Assembly: GCF_008370685.1 (NCBI RefSeq)
Contig: NZ_VTZU01000001.1
Span: 62,001-126,000, forward strand
Length of the DNA stretch: 64,000 nucleotides
Source of the DNA: Aquimarina sp. RZ0
GTDB taxonomy: Bacteria; Bacteroidota; Bacteroidia; Flavobacteriales; Flavobacteriaceae
Reading direction: 5' to 3'
How positions within the stretch are numbered: the first letter of the stretch is position 1; every line of letters begins with the position of its first letter. Shown here one piece after another: positions 1 to 11,400 of the stretch. The position numbers and the translations under genes were made by a program. The notes under the pieces are model-generated. The model had not been told where the DNA came from, ran no database searches, and was given only the letters and a program-made list of their open reading frames with translations.

Positions 1-1606
1 TTCTTTTACTCCACGGCAATACTATCATACCTAATCCCCAGGGTAATTTTTTTAATAAAATATCTTGTGCCAGATGTGTTGCTTCAATACGAATACTTTT
101 TTCTTTGAGTACAATGGTTCCTTCTCGTACTAAAAACATAGAGCGTAGCGTATCGATTCCACTTTTTTCCAGTACGATCCAATGTTTTAGAACAGCTTTT
201 AATAATACATCACAGCACTTTTTTTCTTCATTTGATAAAGGTGCTTCTATAAAAATAGTTTGTTGAATGGGTATGCCTACTATTATTTTTTCTGTGAGGA
301 CAGATATATCCTTACACGCATCACTGCCAGTTGCCAGATAGTGTAATAATTGCACTCCTTTATTGGGGTCAATAATTTTGCTGGATTTTAACACTCTCGT
401 TTCGGTAAAAAATTCCTTTAGGAAAGGATGTAAAATAAACAAGCCTATATTATCAGAAATAAGAGAGGCATCAATAGTTTTTACATCTTTATATATGGAT
501 TGTGGGTTTAGCATATCCTCAGAAGTAGTATCTAGTTGTTTTTTTAAGGATATTGTTTGATTTTCTTCTTCCTTATTGTCGTTTAGAGATGTATTTTTTA
601 GAGGATGCAGTTCTTCTTGTTTTTTCCTGATTTTTTCCTCAATAGTTTTGATAGAAGAATCCAGACTTTCTTGTTTTTTTATTGTTTTAATATCACCTAA
701 GGCATCCTTATTTTTAGAAGAAGTATCTATATTTTTACCATTAGGACTATTAGGAGGATTAAAAATATTTTTTATTGAATGAGTAATGTTCAAGTACTTT
801 TTAGAATCTAATTGACATTTTGTATATAATAGTAATGCTGCTAATAAAAAAATGGTTTCTCTTGTATTATATCGAAAACTAACAATGGGTTGGAATATCG
901 TATACAAGGTTTGAATACATCGTTCTAAAGAAGGACTTGATATTAAAACGGTTTTCCATATTTCTATTTGTGTATCCATAGGTTTTTCGGGAAATATAGT
1001 ACGCGTAATTGCCTGAAGCAGGATAACAACAAATTCAGAACTTTTATAAAATCCTGTCTTCTTGAAGAGTAATTCATCAATTGCTTCAATTTTAGTGAAT
1101 ATTGAAACAAATCGTATAGAGGCAATAGGATCTGCACTTATTATATGAATACTCTTTGAAATAAAATCGTCATCTATTTTAGTTGGAGTATTTACCCATT
1201 CCTTTATCTCTTTGGTTTCATTAGTATTGGATGTATATCCTTTCTGGAGATATTGTAGAATAAAATCTTTAACAGTTGGAGATTTTAGAATTAAAACAGT
1301 AGAATTATTAGTATTGGTTTTGTTTTTCTGAGCATTTTTGGTTTTCTCTTCCAAAAGGTAATTAAATTGTCTTAGAAATAAATGTTCAATGATTTCTGTC
1401 GAAAATTCGGTACATAGTATGTTAATATTAATTTCAGGGATGATACATTTCATTCCGGGATTTCGAGAATTCCAAGCATCCAATTGCATTTCCATTTTAG
1501 GGAACAAACGATCCTGAATAATACGATTACATTTAGTTTCGATGTTTTCTTGCACCCTAATATTAGTAAGTTTCCAATTGACCGTTATGTTCTCAATAGT
1601 ATGCAT
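1..1606 (-). CDS. eCIS tape-measure protein (Afp14-like), 3' end cut by window
   Basis: The frame is open from an ATG at 1606 to the window edge, giving the first 535 residues or so; the stop lies outside. The N-terminus reads MHTIENITVNWKL and continues with a helical stretch about Q-ENIETKCNRI, the style of the contractile-injection-system tape-measure family, which sets tube length and is packed inside it. The middle (about residues 275-350) is rich in Lys, Glu and Ser and looks disordered. The start overlaps the stop of the upstream gene as TAATG, so translation is probably coupled. Family knowledge predicts an AAA+ ATPase gene (Afp15-like) just downstream, outside the window. The role rests on N-terminal resemblance plus position after the baseplate genes; a profile search would settle it. 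Confidence 0.7.
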   Translation of the reverse strand, partial: MHTIENITVNWKLTNIRVQENIETKCNRIIQDRLFPKMEMQLDAWNSRNPGMKCIIPEININILCTEFSTEIIEHLFLRQFNYLLEEKTKNAQKNKTNTNNSTVLILKSPTVKDFILQYLQKGYTSNTNETKEIKEWVNTPTKIDDDFISKSIHIISADPIASIRFVSIFTKIEAIDELLFKKTGFYKSSEFVVILLQAITRTIFPEKPMDTQIEIWKTVLISSPSLERCIQTLYTIFQPIVSFRYNTRETIFLLAALLLYTKCQLDSKKYLNITHSIKNIFNPPNSPNGKNIDTSSKNKDALGDIKTIKKQESLDSSIKTIEEKIRKKQEELHPLKNTSLNDNKEEENQTISLKKQLDTTSEDMLNPQSIYKDVKTIDASLISDNIGLFILHPFLKEFFTETRVLKSSKIIDPNKGVQLLHYLATGSDACKDISVLTEKIIVGIPIQQTIFIEAPLSNEEKKCCDVLLKAVLKHWIVLEKSGIDTLRSMFLVREGTIVLKEKSIRIEATHLAQDILLKKLPWGLGMIVLPWSKR

Positions 1607-4600
1607 TAGCTAAAATTAAATATGTTTATTAATACATTTCGTAAGTCTTCAGAATTGGCATTGTACGTATCAAAAAAACCTTGAGTAATATGAGCATATT
1701 CAATACCATTTTCTTTAAAAAATGCGTGCTCTCCTTTTAGAACTCTTTGGAATCTATCAATTTGTTCTGTAAAAATTATAATATCAGTTTGTTCACAACA
1801 CCTGGTTAGCTCCAAAAATAGAATAGTTAATACTTCATGAATTAATAAGAATTGAGGTAGAAATTCTTTTCTATCGGGATTTAGAGTATATGCCTCTGAT
1901 AGAAAAGAGAGTAAACCTGCTATTTGATCCAAGGTAGTTTTAAGGGTATCCTTATCCTTAAAATCCTCTTCGGTAAGAATAAGTATTTCCTGAAAGAGAT
2001 TGAAAGCAGGTTGAATTATTTCTATATCCAGTTTAGCACCAAATTCTGTATTTGCGGTACCTTCCTGTGCCTTTTTTAAATCATCATTAATTGGATATGT
2101 TCTTATTCGCGTTTCGAAATCGGTAAAACAAGTGCGTTCTGATAGGATTTCTATAGGTTGCTCAATTGTTATCTCATATTTACCATCACAGTTTGCTGAT
2201 GCATTGTTAACTCCCATAAATAGCAGAAGTTTTTTTGTAATGGTAGTATTAACAATAGGAATATCAATTGTGAGCGTAGGTTTCCCTGGCTCTCCTATGT
2301 CATTTCCAGCTTCATCGGTCCACTGGTATAAGAGATATCCTTGACCATCATACGGAGTCAATGGAGTGATAGAGACGTTTGCACTTTCGTTTCCATCGTT
2401 TATTCCAAGAATCTGAATTTTGACATTGTTAGTATTACTAAAATGATTATTTGCAGGAAGTTTATATACCAGTGCTGTTTGTGAAACATTTTGTGCATTG
2501 ACCTTGAATTTTAATGTGGTTCCTAATAATGTATCAGGAACTTTATTAGGATTAAATAGATTACCGCTTTCTATAAAAACAGATCCCTGATTTGAAGTAA
2601 CGGTTCCGTTTGCTGGTGTTACTGTAAATCCAATAACATCAACGGTCGTCCCTTCTTCAAAACAATAGACATCAGGAATTAATTCTAAACCAACTTCTTC
2701 CGGAATGATATTTATTTCCTGATCAATAAGAATTTCTATGGTTGTAGTACAGCTTGCATCTGTATCATTAACTCCCATGATTAAACTAAAGTTCTGGAAT
2801 ATGCGCCCATCTACAATGGGCAAATTAGTATCTAATGTAGCTGCGGCATCTATTTCTACTCCAATATCATTGATCCAGCTATAGGTTAGATATCCTTTGG
2901 TGTCGTAGGGAGTTTTTGGGATGATTACAATATTTACAGATTCATTATCCGTATTGATGGTTGGTATAATTTCCAAATTTAAAGGATCATTAAAATGGTC
3001 TGTATTAGGAAGTTTATATACTATGGCAGTTTCTGCTACTTCTTTTTCATTTACTTTAAATGTGATTGGCAGACCTACTAAAGTATCAGGAATTTTATTG
3101 GGATTAAATAGATCATTGTTTTCTATAAAATCCGTCCCTTGTGGCGATGTAATAGTTCCAGCATCAGGAGTAGGAGTAAAGGTTCCTTTAGGGATTTCTT
3201 TTCCATCAATGATGCAGTATATGTTAGGTTCTAAAAATAAGTCTTCTAAAACAGCTACTTCTTGTTTTATGACTACAACATCGGGAGGGCAATCACTACA
3301 ACACATATACGGCAATGCAAAATCTGCAATGACTTTATTAGAATATGCTCCAGAATTTTTATCTAATCCTCCATATACTATAATAAAGGTACCGCCTTTA
3401 GGTACGCCTGCCATGTGTTCTATACCAGGATTTTCTTTTACTAAATTGGATAAGGTAAGTGTATCAAAGATTTTCTTTTTTCGGATTTCCATTTCTTTCA
3501 GAAGCCATTCGATTTTAGATTTAAAACAACATAGCTTAGAAAGGTCGTATATCATAAACTCATACATAGAATCTCTCTTTTTACCTCCAAAAGCTTGATT
3601 GGTTCTGGCAGTTACAATATCTTCTTTGGCTTTGTTTAGATCAAAACAAAGTTTGTTTAAGAATGCTTTGAACTTATCAAGCCCTCCAGGTTTTGTATAT
3701 ATCTGTAAATCATCTACAAATTCTTTACCTACAGCGTACAAATCTGTCGTAATTTTGGTAGGATAGTCTACATATACAAAAGCTTCTTCTTCATTATCAT
3801 AACCTCCCACTTCTCTAACCATATATTCTGTTGCTACTTTATAAAGTACATCGGGGTCTGTAGAACTTGTTTCCTGAATAGCATAATCTGTAGCTTCGCT
3901 AATTAATGATTCTACCTGATGAGGAACTAGAGCTTTAGATTTTATTGACCTAAAACCGGCAATAGATTTTTTTCTTCTTATAGAATCCAAATAACTAGTA
4001 CTGGTAGCATTATCGCCAAGTGTTTTGAAACTGTATTTTTTAAAGAATTCATATCCATTTTTTACTAAACATTCGAATTCATCCCTCCATGCTTTTAGCA
4101 AGGTTTTTAGATCTTCGAACTGACAGGAATATTCACTCAGATTGATCTGTTCTAGTGCATCCCCAATACTTATAGCCTTTATGTCAAAAGCTAGATTAAA
4201 ATCAGTTTTGAGCTGTGTTAGTTTAGAGAGTACTCCTGTGTATGATTTCCCTAAGTGACCTTCGATTCTATAAAAATCATACCCCAGATGATTATATTTT
4301 AAGGGACTTTGGATCGAATCAATGTTTAATAATTGTTGCTTATGATAGCTTAATTGTGCCGTTGCCCTTCTATTAACGATATCATTAAAATTCCAGTTTT
4401 TTACAAGATTGCTTAATCCTCTATAGTAGTAAGGAATACTTCTATTACTTAAAGCATGTGCATAATCTTTTGATGGAGTTATCTTTATACTCACATTTTT
4501 AAATGCATTTGTATTAATTCTTTTGTTTACTAAAAATTGTCCGCTGGCAGGGATTTGGTATTGATCTAATTGATTATAAAATCGTATCACAAGACTTAAC

Positions 4601-5724
4601 ACGTGTAATAAATGTTCATCATCTGTATCTACTATATGAGAAGGATAGAAGTTGTGTCGGGTAAATTCTCTATTGTCTGGATTTATAGCTCCCAGCAGTA
4701 AGTGTTTTGGGAATGCAGTAGTATTAGGTACGCAATCTGCATTGATGTGTAATAATAAAGATCGGATTTCATCATAAGTTTCGATCAGATCTTTTAGATG
4801 ATCGTATCTGTACTGAATATCAAGAATGGGGAAATTTCCGATATTAATAAGTGAATCAAAACGCGCTTCTATGTTTTCTGGAGTAATACTAAATCGTTTA
4901 ACATTTAGCCTGTTGTCCAGTTTATCTATGATTTTTATGTAATTGTCCTGTAACTGCTTAACGATGGTATTACTCTCGATACCACTTTTATACAAGGTGT
5001 AGATACTATTCTGATTTTTTGTATTTGAAGTTTTCAGGATAGGTCTTGTAACCGATAATTCTGGTAATGAATCATAGAAAGAACGCATTTTCTTATAATA
5101 GTAAATGCTGTCCATGTCTTCTGCTGTCAGCACGTCAAATCCTTCTTTATCGGTAAGTAAGAATTTTAGATTAGCATAGATATGCTCACCAGTATCATCA
5201 CATCCACTACCACTACAGATACCAGGATTTTCATTATAATTTTCTACATAGATCAATAAATAATGGCTTCCTAAATTAGAGAAAGAGGAGAGCGGCTGTT
5301 CCCCATTTAGAAGTTCCGCTCCCTCTTGTGTATGAATTTCGACTATGTTTAACCCATCAAATCTTGCGTAATCCGCCCGATTAAAAAATGGATTCGTAAA
5401 ATAGCGAAACTCATATGCTGTCTGCCCTGATTTAGAGGTGTCTACTACGACGAGATCACCATCTGTGGTAATACCAACTCCAGAATTTACTTTAATTATT
5501 GTATTATTTTGTTCGTCTGTTTCTACAAAGAAATCTAATCCGCAACCAATGCCTACACCAATGGTATGTACACGTGATAATCTATCCTGATCCTCAAAAT
5601 AATCTATAATTTTATTGAGGTTATGGTGTGTAAGTACCTGATCCGGTACGAAACGGTCATAAACATTGTTGCTAATATTCAATGTCTTTAGGTATGGTGT
5701 TTCAAAAGAAGTATCGTTCATCAC
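1606..5724 (-). CDS. Large eCIS-associated protein with duplicated Ig-like modules (possible fibre or baseplate extension)
   Basis: This is a 1372-residue protein with no signal peptide, encoded between the Afp12-like and tape-measure genes. Residues about 1-130 contain RVHTIGVGIGCGLDF and VNSGVGITTDGDLVV, a compact beta-rich start also seen in large proteins of other eCIS loci (recollection, not searched). Residues about 200-800 are mainly helical. Two related modules follow at about 830-1005 and 1010-1190; each begins with a Tyr-Cys pair (NIYC, DVYC), then LFNPNKxPDTL, a YKLP motif, YDxxGYL and MGVN before a final Cys. The last 170 residues are helical. The modules look like Ig/PKD-type surface domains, so a host-binding or fibre role is inferred, not shown. 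It could instead be a baseplate extension. Start ATG at 5724 (a second ATG follows at once). Confidence 0.6.
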   Translation of the reverse strand: MMNDTSFETPYLKTLNISNNVYDRFVPDQVLTHHNLNKIIDYFEDQDRLSRVHTIGVGIGCGLDFFVETDEQNNTIIKVNSGVGITTDGDLVVVDTSKSGQTAYEFRYFTNPFFNRADYARFDGLNIVEIHTQEGAELLNGEQPLSSFSNLGSHYLLIYVENYNENPGICSGSGCDDTGEHIYANLKFLLTDKEGFDVLTAEDMDSIYYYKKMRSFYDSLPELSVTRPILKTSNTKNQNSIYTLYKSGIESNTIVKQLQDNYIKIIDKLDNRLNVKRFSITPENIEARFDSLINIGNFPILDIQYRYDHLKDLIETYDEIRSLLLHINADCVPNTTAFPKHLLLGAINPDNREFTRHNFYPSHIVDTDDEHLLHVLSLVIRFYNQLDQYQIPASGQFLVNKRINTNAFKNVSIKITPSKDYAHALSNRSIPYYYRGLSNLVKNWNFNDIVNRRATAQLSYHKQQLLNIDSIQSPLKYNHLGYDFYRIEGHLGKSYTGVLSKLTQLKTDFNLAFDIKAISIGDALEQINLSEYSCQFEDLKTLLKAWRDEFECLVKNGYEFFKKYSFKTLGDNATSTSYLDSIRRKKSIAGFRSIKSKALVPHQVESLISEATDYAIQETSSTDPDVLYKVATEYMVREVGGYDNEEEAFVYVDYPTKITTDLYAVGKEFVDDLQIYTKPGGLDKFKAFLNKLCFDLNKAKEDIVTARTNQAFGGKKRDSMYEFMIYDLSKLCCFKSKIEWLLKEMEIRKKKIFDTLTLSNLVKENPGIEHMAGVPKGGTFIIVYGGLDKNSGAYSNKVIADFALPYMCCSDCPPDVVVIKQEVAVLEDLFLEPNIYCIIDGKEIPKGTFTPTPDAGTITSPQGTDFIENNDLFNPNKIPDTLVGLPITFKVNEKEVAETAIVYKLPNTDHFNDPLNLEIIPTINTDNESVNIVIIPKTPYDTKGYLTYSWINDIGVEIDAAATLDTNLPIVDGRIFQNFSLIMGVNDTDASCTTTIEILIDQEINIIPEEVGLELIPDVYCFEEGTTVDVIGFTVTPANGTVTSNQGSVFIESGNLFNPNKVPDTLLGTTLKFKVNAQNVSQTALVYKLPANNHFSNTNNVKIQILGINDGNESANVSITPLTPYDGQGYLLYQWTDEAGNDIGEPGKPTLTIDIPIVNTTITKKLLLFMGVNNASANCDGKYEITIEQPIEILSERTCFTDFETRIRTYPINDDLKKAQEGTANTEFGAKLDIEIIQPAFNLFQEILILTEEDFKDKDTLKTTLDQIAGLLSFLSEAYTLNPDRKEFLPQFLLIHEVLTILFLELTRCCEQTDIIIFTEQIDRFQRVLKGEHAFFKENGIEYAHITQGFFDTYNANSEDLRNVLINIFNFS

Positions 5725-5751
5725 GGTATATTTTTAATTTATTGATATGAA

Positions 5752-8493
5752 TTATAATGTACCAAGCGTGCTTCGGTTTAGTATAATTCTGTTTTTATTT
5801 TCTTCGGTTTCTTCGTTTTCGCAATCATGTAAGGTGCCACTGCCATAAATAGTATTAAGATGACTCATCGTACACCAAAGGTTTTTAGTAGCAGTAGTGG
5901 ATGCCATATAATTCGTATTCTTTTTATTTTTGGAGAGCAGGAATTTTTTCCAATATTCTTGTAAGTTTTCCATATCATTTTCTGGGGCTGGTTCGCCTTC
6001 TATTTCATCCAGCATTCCTTCTATATGACCGATCCAACAGATTTTTGGTAGTATATGTGCTGGTAATTCCCGTCTGATTAATGCTTCCATATAATTTCTA
6101 AAATCAATATTAGAAAAACGAGAAGTCCAACCTGTAAATACAATGGTAACCTGATACGAGAAAGGGTCTAATGGCCCGCAACTGTTGCAATTCTCGTCTA
6201 TACATAAGGGCAAGCAATCATTTAGATTATTCGGAATATTTTCTAGGTGATGTGGTAGTGTTAGTATGTTTTCTATAAGGTAAAAGCCTTCATCACTTTG
6301 TATGGTTGCTATGAATTCTAAAACCTTTTTGATTTCAGCTTGTGCATTATCTTGATTTGTAAAATATCGATTATATTGTCTCCCGATAATATATTTTTCA
6401 TCGGGATCTGCATGATATTCCGGAGCGGTAAGTGCTACAAAAGTTTTGGTACCGGTAGTGGTAGGTAACAATCTAAAATTTGTAGGATCATATGCATATC
6501 TCAATGTAGTTAAGAGACTGTCAACAGCTTTTTGCTTGGTTAGGAAGTCCTGTCTTGAGGAAAGATAGGTCTGATTACTATCTATGATTAACCATCGATA
6601 CTCTATATCTCCATTAGGTCTTGTATATTCTTCGATTCTAAGGTGTGTATTAAAAAGATCTTTTCGTTTATAATTAGACATTCCGGATAATAAAGCAATA
6701 CGTTTCTGAAATCCCGAAACGTTATTAGTATCCCATACATCCGGATTATTATTTTTATCTTTTAATCTATAATTGAACCCCAATCCACGCTGAGAACTAC
6801 TACTATCATATTGATTTAAGAAGTTGTTTTTTGTTTTGATAATATCATCATCTACATTTTTTCCAAAAAGCTTATACATCACACTGGTGTAATCTTCAAA
6901 AACTTCTGCAAAACGACTTAGCAAGTGATCCAGTAAAAGATTACGTCTTGTATTAAAATCTTCCAGATCATTAATAAGCGATAAAGTAGTTCCATCTATA
7001 TTTAATGCTAAAGGAATAGTAGGATCATTTTCATAAATACTTGTATCACTGACTAATGTTTCGATATTATCAATATCATTGACAGCTTTTAAGACATAGA
7101 ATCTTTTAAGATTATTATCACCTGATAGTAATGATTTGATCTGTCCAAGATGTGCAAAATAAACACTTAGAATCTGATCAAAGAATAGTAAATAGCCTTG
7201 TAATTGTTTTGCTTGAGCTTTTCTTAATTCCGATACTTTATCAGATAAGCCGTAGGTAGAAACCCCATAGTTTTCTGGAAGCTCATGCTGCATGGTTTGA
7301 TACTGGGTAATTCCTGTAAAAGAACCTACGGGCATTGGCAGGTCTTCGTACGTTTTTTTTTGTGAAGACTTAAATGCTGCTTCCAATTCTGATAGATAGT
7401 CAGCAGATTTTTCTGTATCAATTCCTACCGGAAGAAATCCTTTTTTATATTTCCAGGTACTTTTATCGCAAATAGCAGGTTTGTGGTTCTCTTCTATGCA
7501 GATGATCCAGGGATCGCTTTTTGCAGTTTTTGGAGGGACACAATCAGAAGGTTCATCCTCTTTATCAGGAGGGCAATTATCCATACTGATTTCTTCAATT
7601 AAGGATATGCCTTCTATTTTCATTATAATATTGATCAGGTCACTTAAGCGAACTTCTTTGCGCAGGTTTGTGTTATCCAGATCTTCATTCGTAATAAATC
7701 CATTGGTCAATACGGGGCCATCAAAAATCTGATCTGTAGTCCATCCTTTGTCTAATAACTCTTTTAATGTATAGGTAGGCAATGAAGGAGAGAAGTACTG
7801 TTCAATTTCGAACTGTATTTTAGCATGAACTAACTCTTCATCTGCACCGTTTTCTAGTTGGATCTGAGTACAAATACGGATACATTGTTGAGGTACTTTT
7901 TTTATTTCAATTAAGTCTTCGCATAGGTTTCTATGCTTGTGATAGATTTTAAATATTTCTTTATTAATTGCTTGTTCATCAACACCTTTATCATAATCTA
8001 CAAGTAGGCAATACAGTCCTTTAGCATTGAAATCAGTAGTCTTAAATATAGTGTTAAGAATAGGCTTGAAATCTATTTTGGGTGCATTGGGATTATACTC
8101 CATATACATTGTTAAGGAATAAGGAATAAGCCAGGTGTTTTTGATACCTTCTATATCGATAAACAGTTTGCGATAATCGTTTTGAGTTACGGGTTCGCAA
8201 GTCAGAATCTTTGCAGCACTTTTAAACTGTTGATGCATTTTATCTTCATCATTATCAGGAGATGCTACTAAATCTTCTATTGGTTGATTGATGCGTAATC
8301 CTAGATCAGTGATGGCATAACAGAGTAGTTCCATGATTGTAATTCCGGGATCATGGATGTTATAATCTGTCCATAATTTTCTTCCCAGATCTTCTATATG
8401 TTGTTGTCCCTGCGCTCTTAACCAGGAAAAATCAAGATCATTCTGATAATTAATGTCTTTTGGAATTTCGCTATGTTCATCTATATTGTACAT
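5752..8493 (-). CDS. eCIS baseplate protein, Afp12-like
   Basis: A 913-residue protein whose N-terminus carries LDFSWLRAQGQQHIEDLG and then WTDYNIHDPGITIMELLCYA, the hallmark of the large eCIS baseplate-wedge proteins encoded next to the gpJ-like gene. Near the C-terminus there is a Cys-rich patch (LPLCIDENCNSCGPLDP) and a sequence FTGWTSRFSNIDFRNYMEAL leading to RRELPAHILPKICWI, also a family feature. The start overlaps the end of the upstream baseplate J-like gene by 13 bases, typical of co-translated partners. Function by family: with the gp6/J-like protein it forms the wedge that links the spike hub to the sheath. The family is clear; the exact Afp12 equivalence is inferred from gene order. 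Confidence 0.8.
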   Translation of the reverse strand: MYNIDEHSEIPKDINYQNDLDFSWLRAQGQQHIEDLGRKLWTDYNIHDPGITIMELLCYAITDLGLRINQPIEDLVASPDNDEDKMHQQFKSAAKILTCEPVTQNDYRKLFIDIEGIKNTWLIPYSLTMYMEYNPNAPKIDFKPILNTIFKTTDFNAKGLYCLLVDYDKGVDEQAINKEIFKIYHKHRNLCEDLIEIKKVPQQCIRICTQIQLENGADEELVHAKIQFEIEQYFSPSLPTYTLKELLDKGWTTDQIFDGPVLTNGFITNEDLDNTNLRKEVRLSDLINIIMKIEGISLIEEISMDNCPPDKEDEPSDCVPPKTAKSDPWIICIEENHKPAICDKSTWKYKKGFLPVGIDTEKSADYLSELEAAFKSSQKKTYEDLPMPVGSFTGITQYQTMQHELPENYGVSTYGLSDKVSELRKAQAKQLQGYLLFFDQILSVYFAHLGQIKSLLSGDNNLKRFYVLKAVNDIDNIETLVSDTSIYENDPTIPLALNIDGTTLSLINDLEDFNTRRNLLLDHLLSRFAEVFEDYTSVMYKLFGKNVDDDIIKTKNNFLNQYDSSSSQRGLGFNYRLKDKNNNPDVWDTNNVSGFQKRIALLSGMSNYKRKDLFNTHLRIEEYTRPNGDIEYRWLIIDSNQTYLSSRQDFLTKQKAVDSLLTTLRYAYDPTNFRLLPTTTGTKTFVALTAPEYHADPDEKYIIGRQYNRYFTNQDNAQAEIKKVLEFIATIQSDEGFYLIENILTLPHHLENIPNNLNDCLPLCIDENCNSCGPLDPFSYQVTIVFTGWTSRFSNIDFRNYMEALIRRELPAHILPKICWIGHIEGMLDEIEGEPAPENDMENLQEYWKKFLLSKNKKNTNYMASTTATKNLWCTMSHLNTIYGSGTLHDCENEETEENKNRIILNRSTLGTL

Positions 8494-11400
8494 ATACTGG
8501 CTGTTATATATTCTATTTTATGTTCTGATGCTGGTACCGAGGTCAAAATGCTTTTTTCATCGGTCGGTGTTACTTGTTGTCTGGGAATTCCGTTATGGGT
8601 AAGGGCGAATTCTTTTATATAGTCTACATAGTTTAGGTTTTCGATGTAAAAGATCATTTCTGAAGCATATAGTGTATTATTAAATGATATCGATGCTTCA
8701 GTGTCAAATGCCCAGGGTGCCAGGAATTTTGCAATATCTTCTTTTAATATTTTGGTATATAGGTTGTTATCGTATTCTGGGTGAAATTTTGCGTATAGAG
8801 AAACGATGACAGGTTCATACACGGGAGATACAACTTTAGCATTTACCAGAGACGTGTTTAGACCGTTAATATACTCTTCAATCTCAGTAAGTTTATTAGC
8901 ACTTACCTGTGGTTCATATACATTAAATACATTCTGGTTTTTAATACCCGGAACCACGACCAGAAGTATCTCTCCCGGACTTTGATTAGTGTCATATGTG
9001 CTATGATTCAGGCATTTTACTTTATGGAGATACTTAAATTTCTGTAGCATTAGATGTTCATAATCCCATAAAGTAATCGCTCTGTTTTTGTGACGAAGAC
9101 GTTCACTTATTCTTCTGTAAAAGTTAGTGTCGTCTTCTTCGGGAGCACCATCAAAACTAGCAAAAGGTTGTGTAATCTTTTTTACTGTAGCAATACGATT
9201 GATTAGTTTAGATATTGTATTTGCAGGAATCCCATTTTGTAAATGTTCCAGGCTATTTTCCTGATTCAGAAATTCTGCCTTTAATGCTTGTGGATGAATT
9301 TCTATAAACCTACTTACCGTATCCGGTAAGTTGTTTCCTGTTGTTTTAGATTTTTGAGAAGCTCGCACCCAGAATAAATTGTCTGGGAGTAATGTGTTGC
9401 AGGTATCAAAGTTCTTAGGAATCTGAAATTTTACTAAACCTGTTTTCAGGAAGTTGTTTGTTTCATCTTTTAGTAGTTGTTCTTTATTGAATTTAACCCA
9501 TACATTATCTTGCAAGTAATGCCATTCGATTTCTGAATACCCTTCAGAAACTATAGAGTCAGGGTTTTCTGTTCCTTCTTCTAATTGAAAAAGGAATTGG
9601 ACGTTTTCGCCTTCAATACAGTTCTCTAATCCCAGAAATAATTCTCCTTTGGGGATATAATTCAGAACAATATTTGCTTCTGTAGAGGGATCTATTTTGA
9701 TTTGACCATAAGGATAATTGTGAAATAACTCAATATGTTTGTCTAAAGTGTTTAAATGCTCTTTAGTGGTTATGGTTACAGATATATTTTCTGCGTATGG
9801 AGTATATGGTGCGTTCGGAGCGGCTTGTTTTGCGATAGCTTGAGCAGTAAGAACTCTCCCAAATACATCATGGAAAAAATCTTCTTCTAATTCTAATTGC
9901 AATAGATACTCATCCGATGTCAATGGGATATAACCGTTTGCGTTTTCGGCAAAGAATGAAAACTCACTATGCTCTGGAGATTTAAATAATGCATTTTCTG
10001 CTATTGTAGTATCTTGCTTAATTAATTCCAGATTACCTTGAGAAATAATCTGATTTGTAAGTTCTTCTGTATTTTGATTTAATAATGCTACTAATTGATT
10101 TTGTCTATCCACCCAAAAAGTCTGCTGCTCTCCTAAAATTTGGGTAGGTGTTTTAAGATCAGATTGTGTATTTCTATTTTCACTAATGATTGATTTTTGT
10201 ACTGTAAAGCGATCGTCTCCCATCGTTTTTTTTACTATGGTGGAAGAATTATTACTATTAATTCCTTTATAAACAGTGTCTTCTGTATACAAGTCATAAT
10301 AGGCAGCAAAACTATCCGGAAGATCTTTCCAATCCATTTTTAATACGGCTTGTATGATATTTTTACCAGTCCATTCATCTGCTCTGATTTTTAGTTTAGC
10401 ATTCTTTTTTGCTAATGGGCCAAAAGGAAAGAATGCACTTTCTGTATTTACAGTTCCTGTATCATTTTGGACAAGAAGACTTTTATTATATAAACTAGTA
10501 GTGGTTATAATAATATCATTGATCGTAAGATTAATTAGTTTTTTGTATAATTTAAAACTGGTATTAGCTATAGTTTTAGTAACATTATCAAAGCTAATTT
10601 TTAATAGAGGGTGAGTAGCATTATAGTTACCCAGGTGTAGGGTAGTATCGTAGTTAATAATTTGATCATCGGTTTCGGATAGTTCTAATTTAAACTCTAT
10701 TTCTCCATTAGAAACACTTATTTTTTCTTTTGTTATAGGTAGGGGTATCCAATCGGATTTACCTGTAATGCTAAAAACCAGGCTTTCTGTAAACTCTTCT
10801 GGTGTTGCAATCAATCCATTTTTTCCTGCAAGTTTTAGGAGTACAGTAATACTTCGGGGGCCATCGCCCATTTTTAAAGAAGGAGCACTTATGGTAAAAC
10901 CAAAATTAGCATTCGTATAGTCAGAGTTCCCAAAAGGCATCCAGCTATTACTTTCATTTTTGAAATCACCACCTTGCCCATCTCCGGAGTTAGGTATTGG
11001 TGCTTCATACCAACCCTGATTATCAAGATATGTGGCTTTAAGCTGGGCAATAGCACATTTATTGACTACCAATTCTTCAATTATGGCATAATTTCTGGTT
11101 TGCCCATTTGTATCTTTTGCACCATCCAGAAGAGCGTTTTTAGCTAGCTGTTGATTATCTACATTTTTTGCGAGCTCAAATAGAGAATATACTTTATCAG
11201 GAGTAAATGGTTGCTTTTTTAATTGTAGCACTTCATAATAATAGAAGTCCAGGTGTCTTTTAGTGATCCCATCAAATTGCTTTTTAGAAGTTTCTAATAA
11301 TTTAAGGAAACAAATAAATAACGTGAGATGTGGATCAATATCCCCTGTTGTATATTCCTTAGCCATAGATTTTATTTCATTGGCTTTTTCAAAAAACGAT

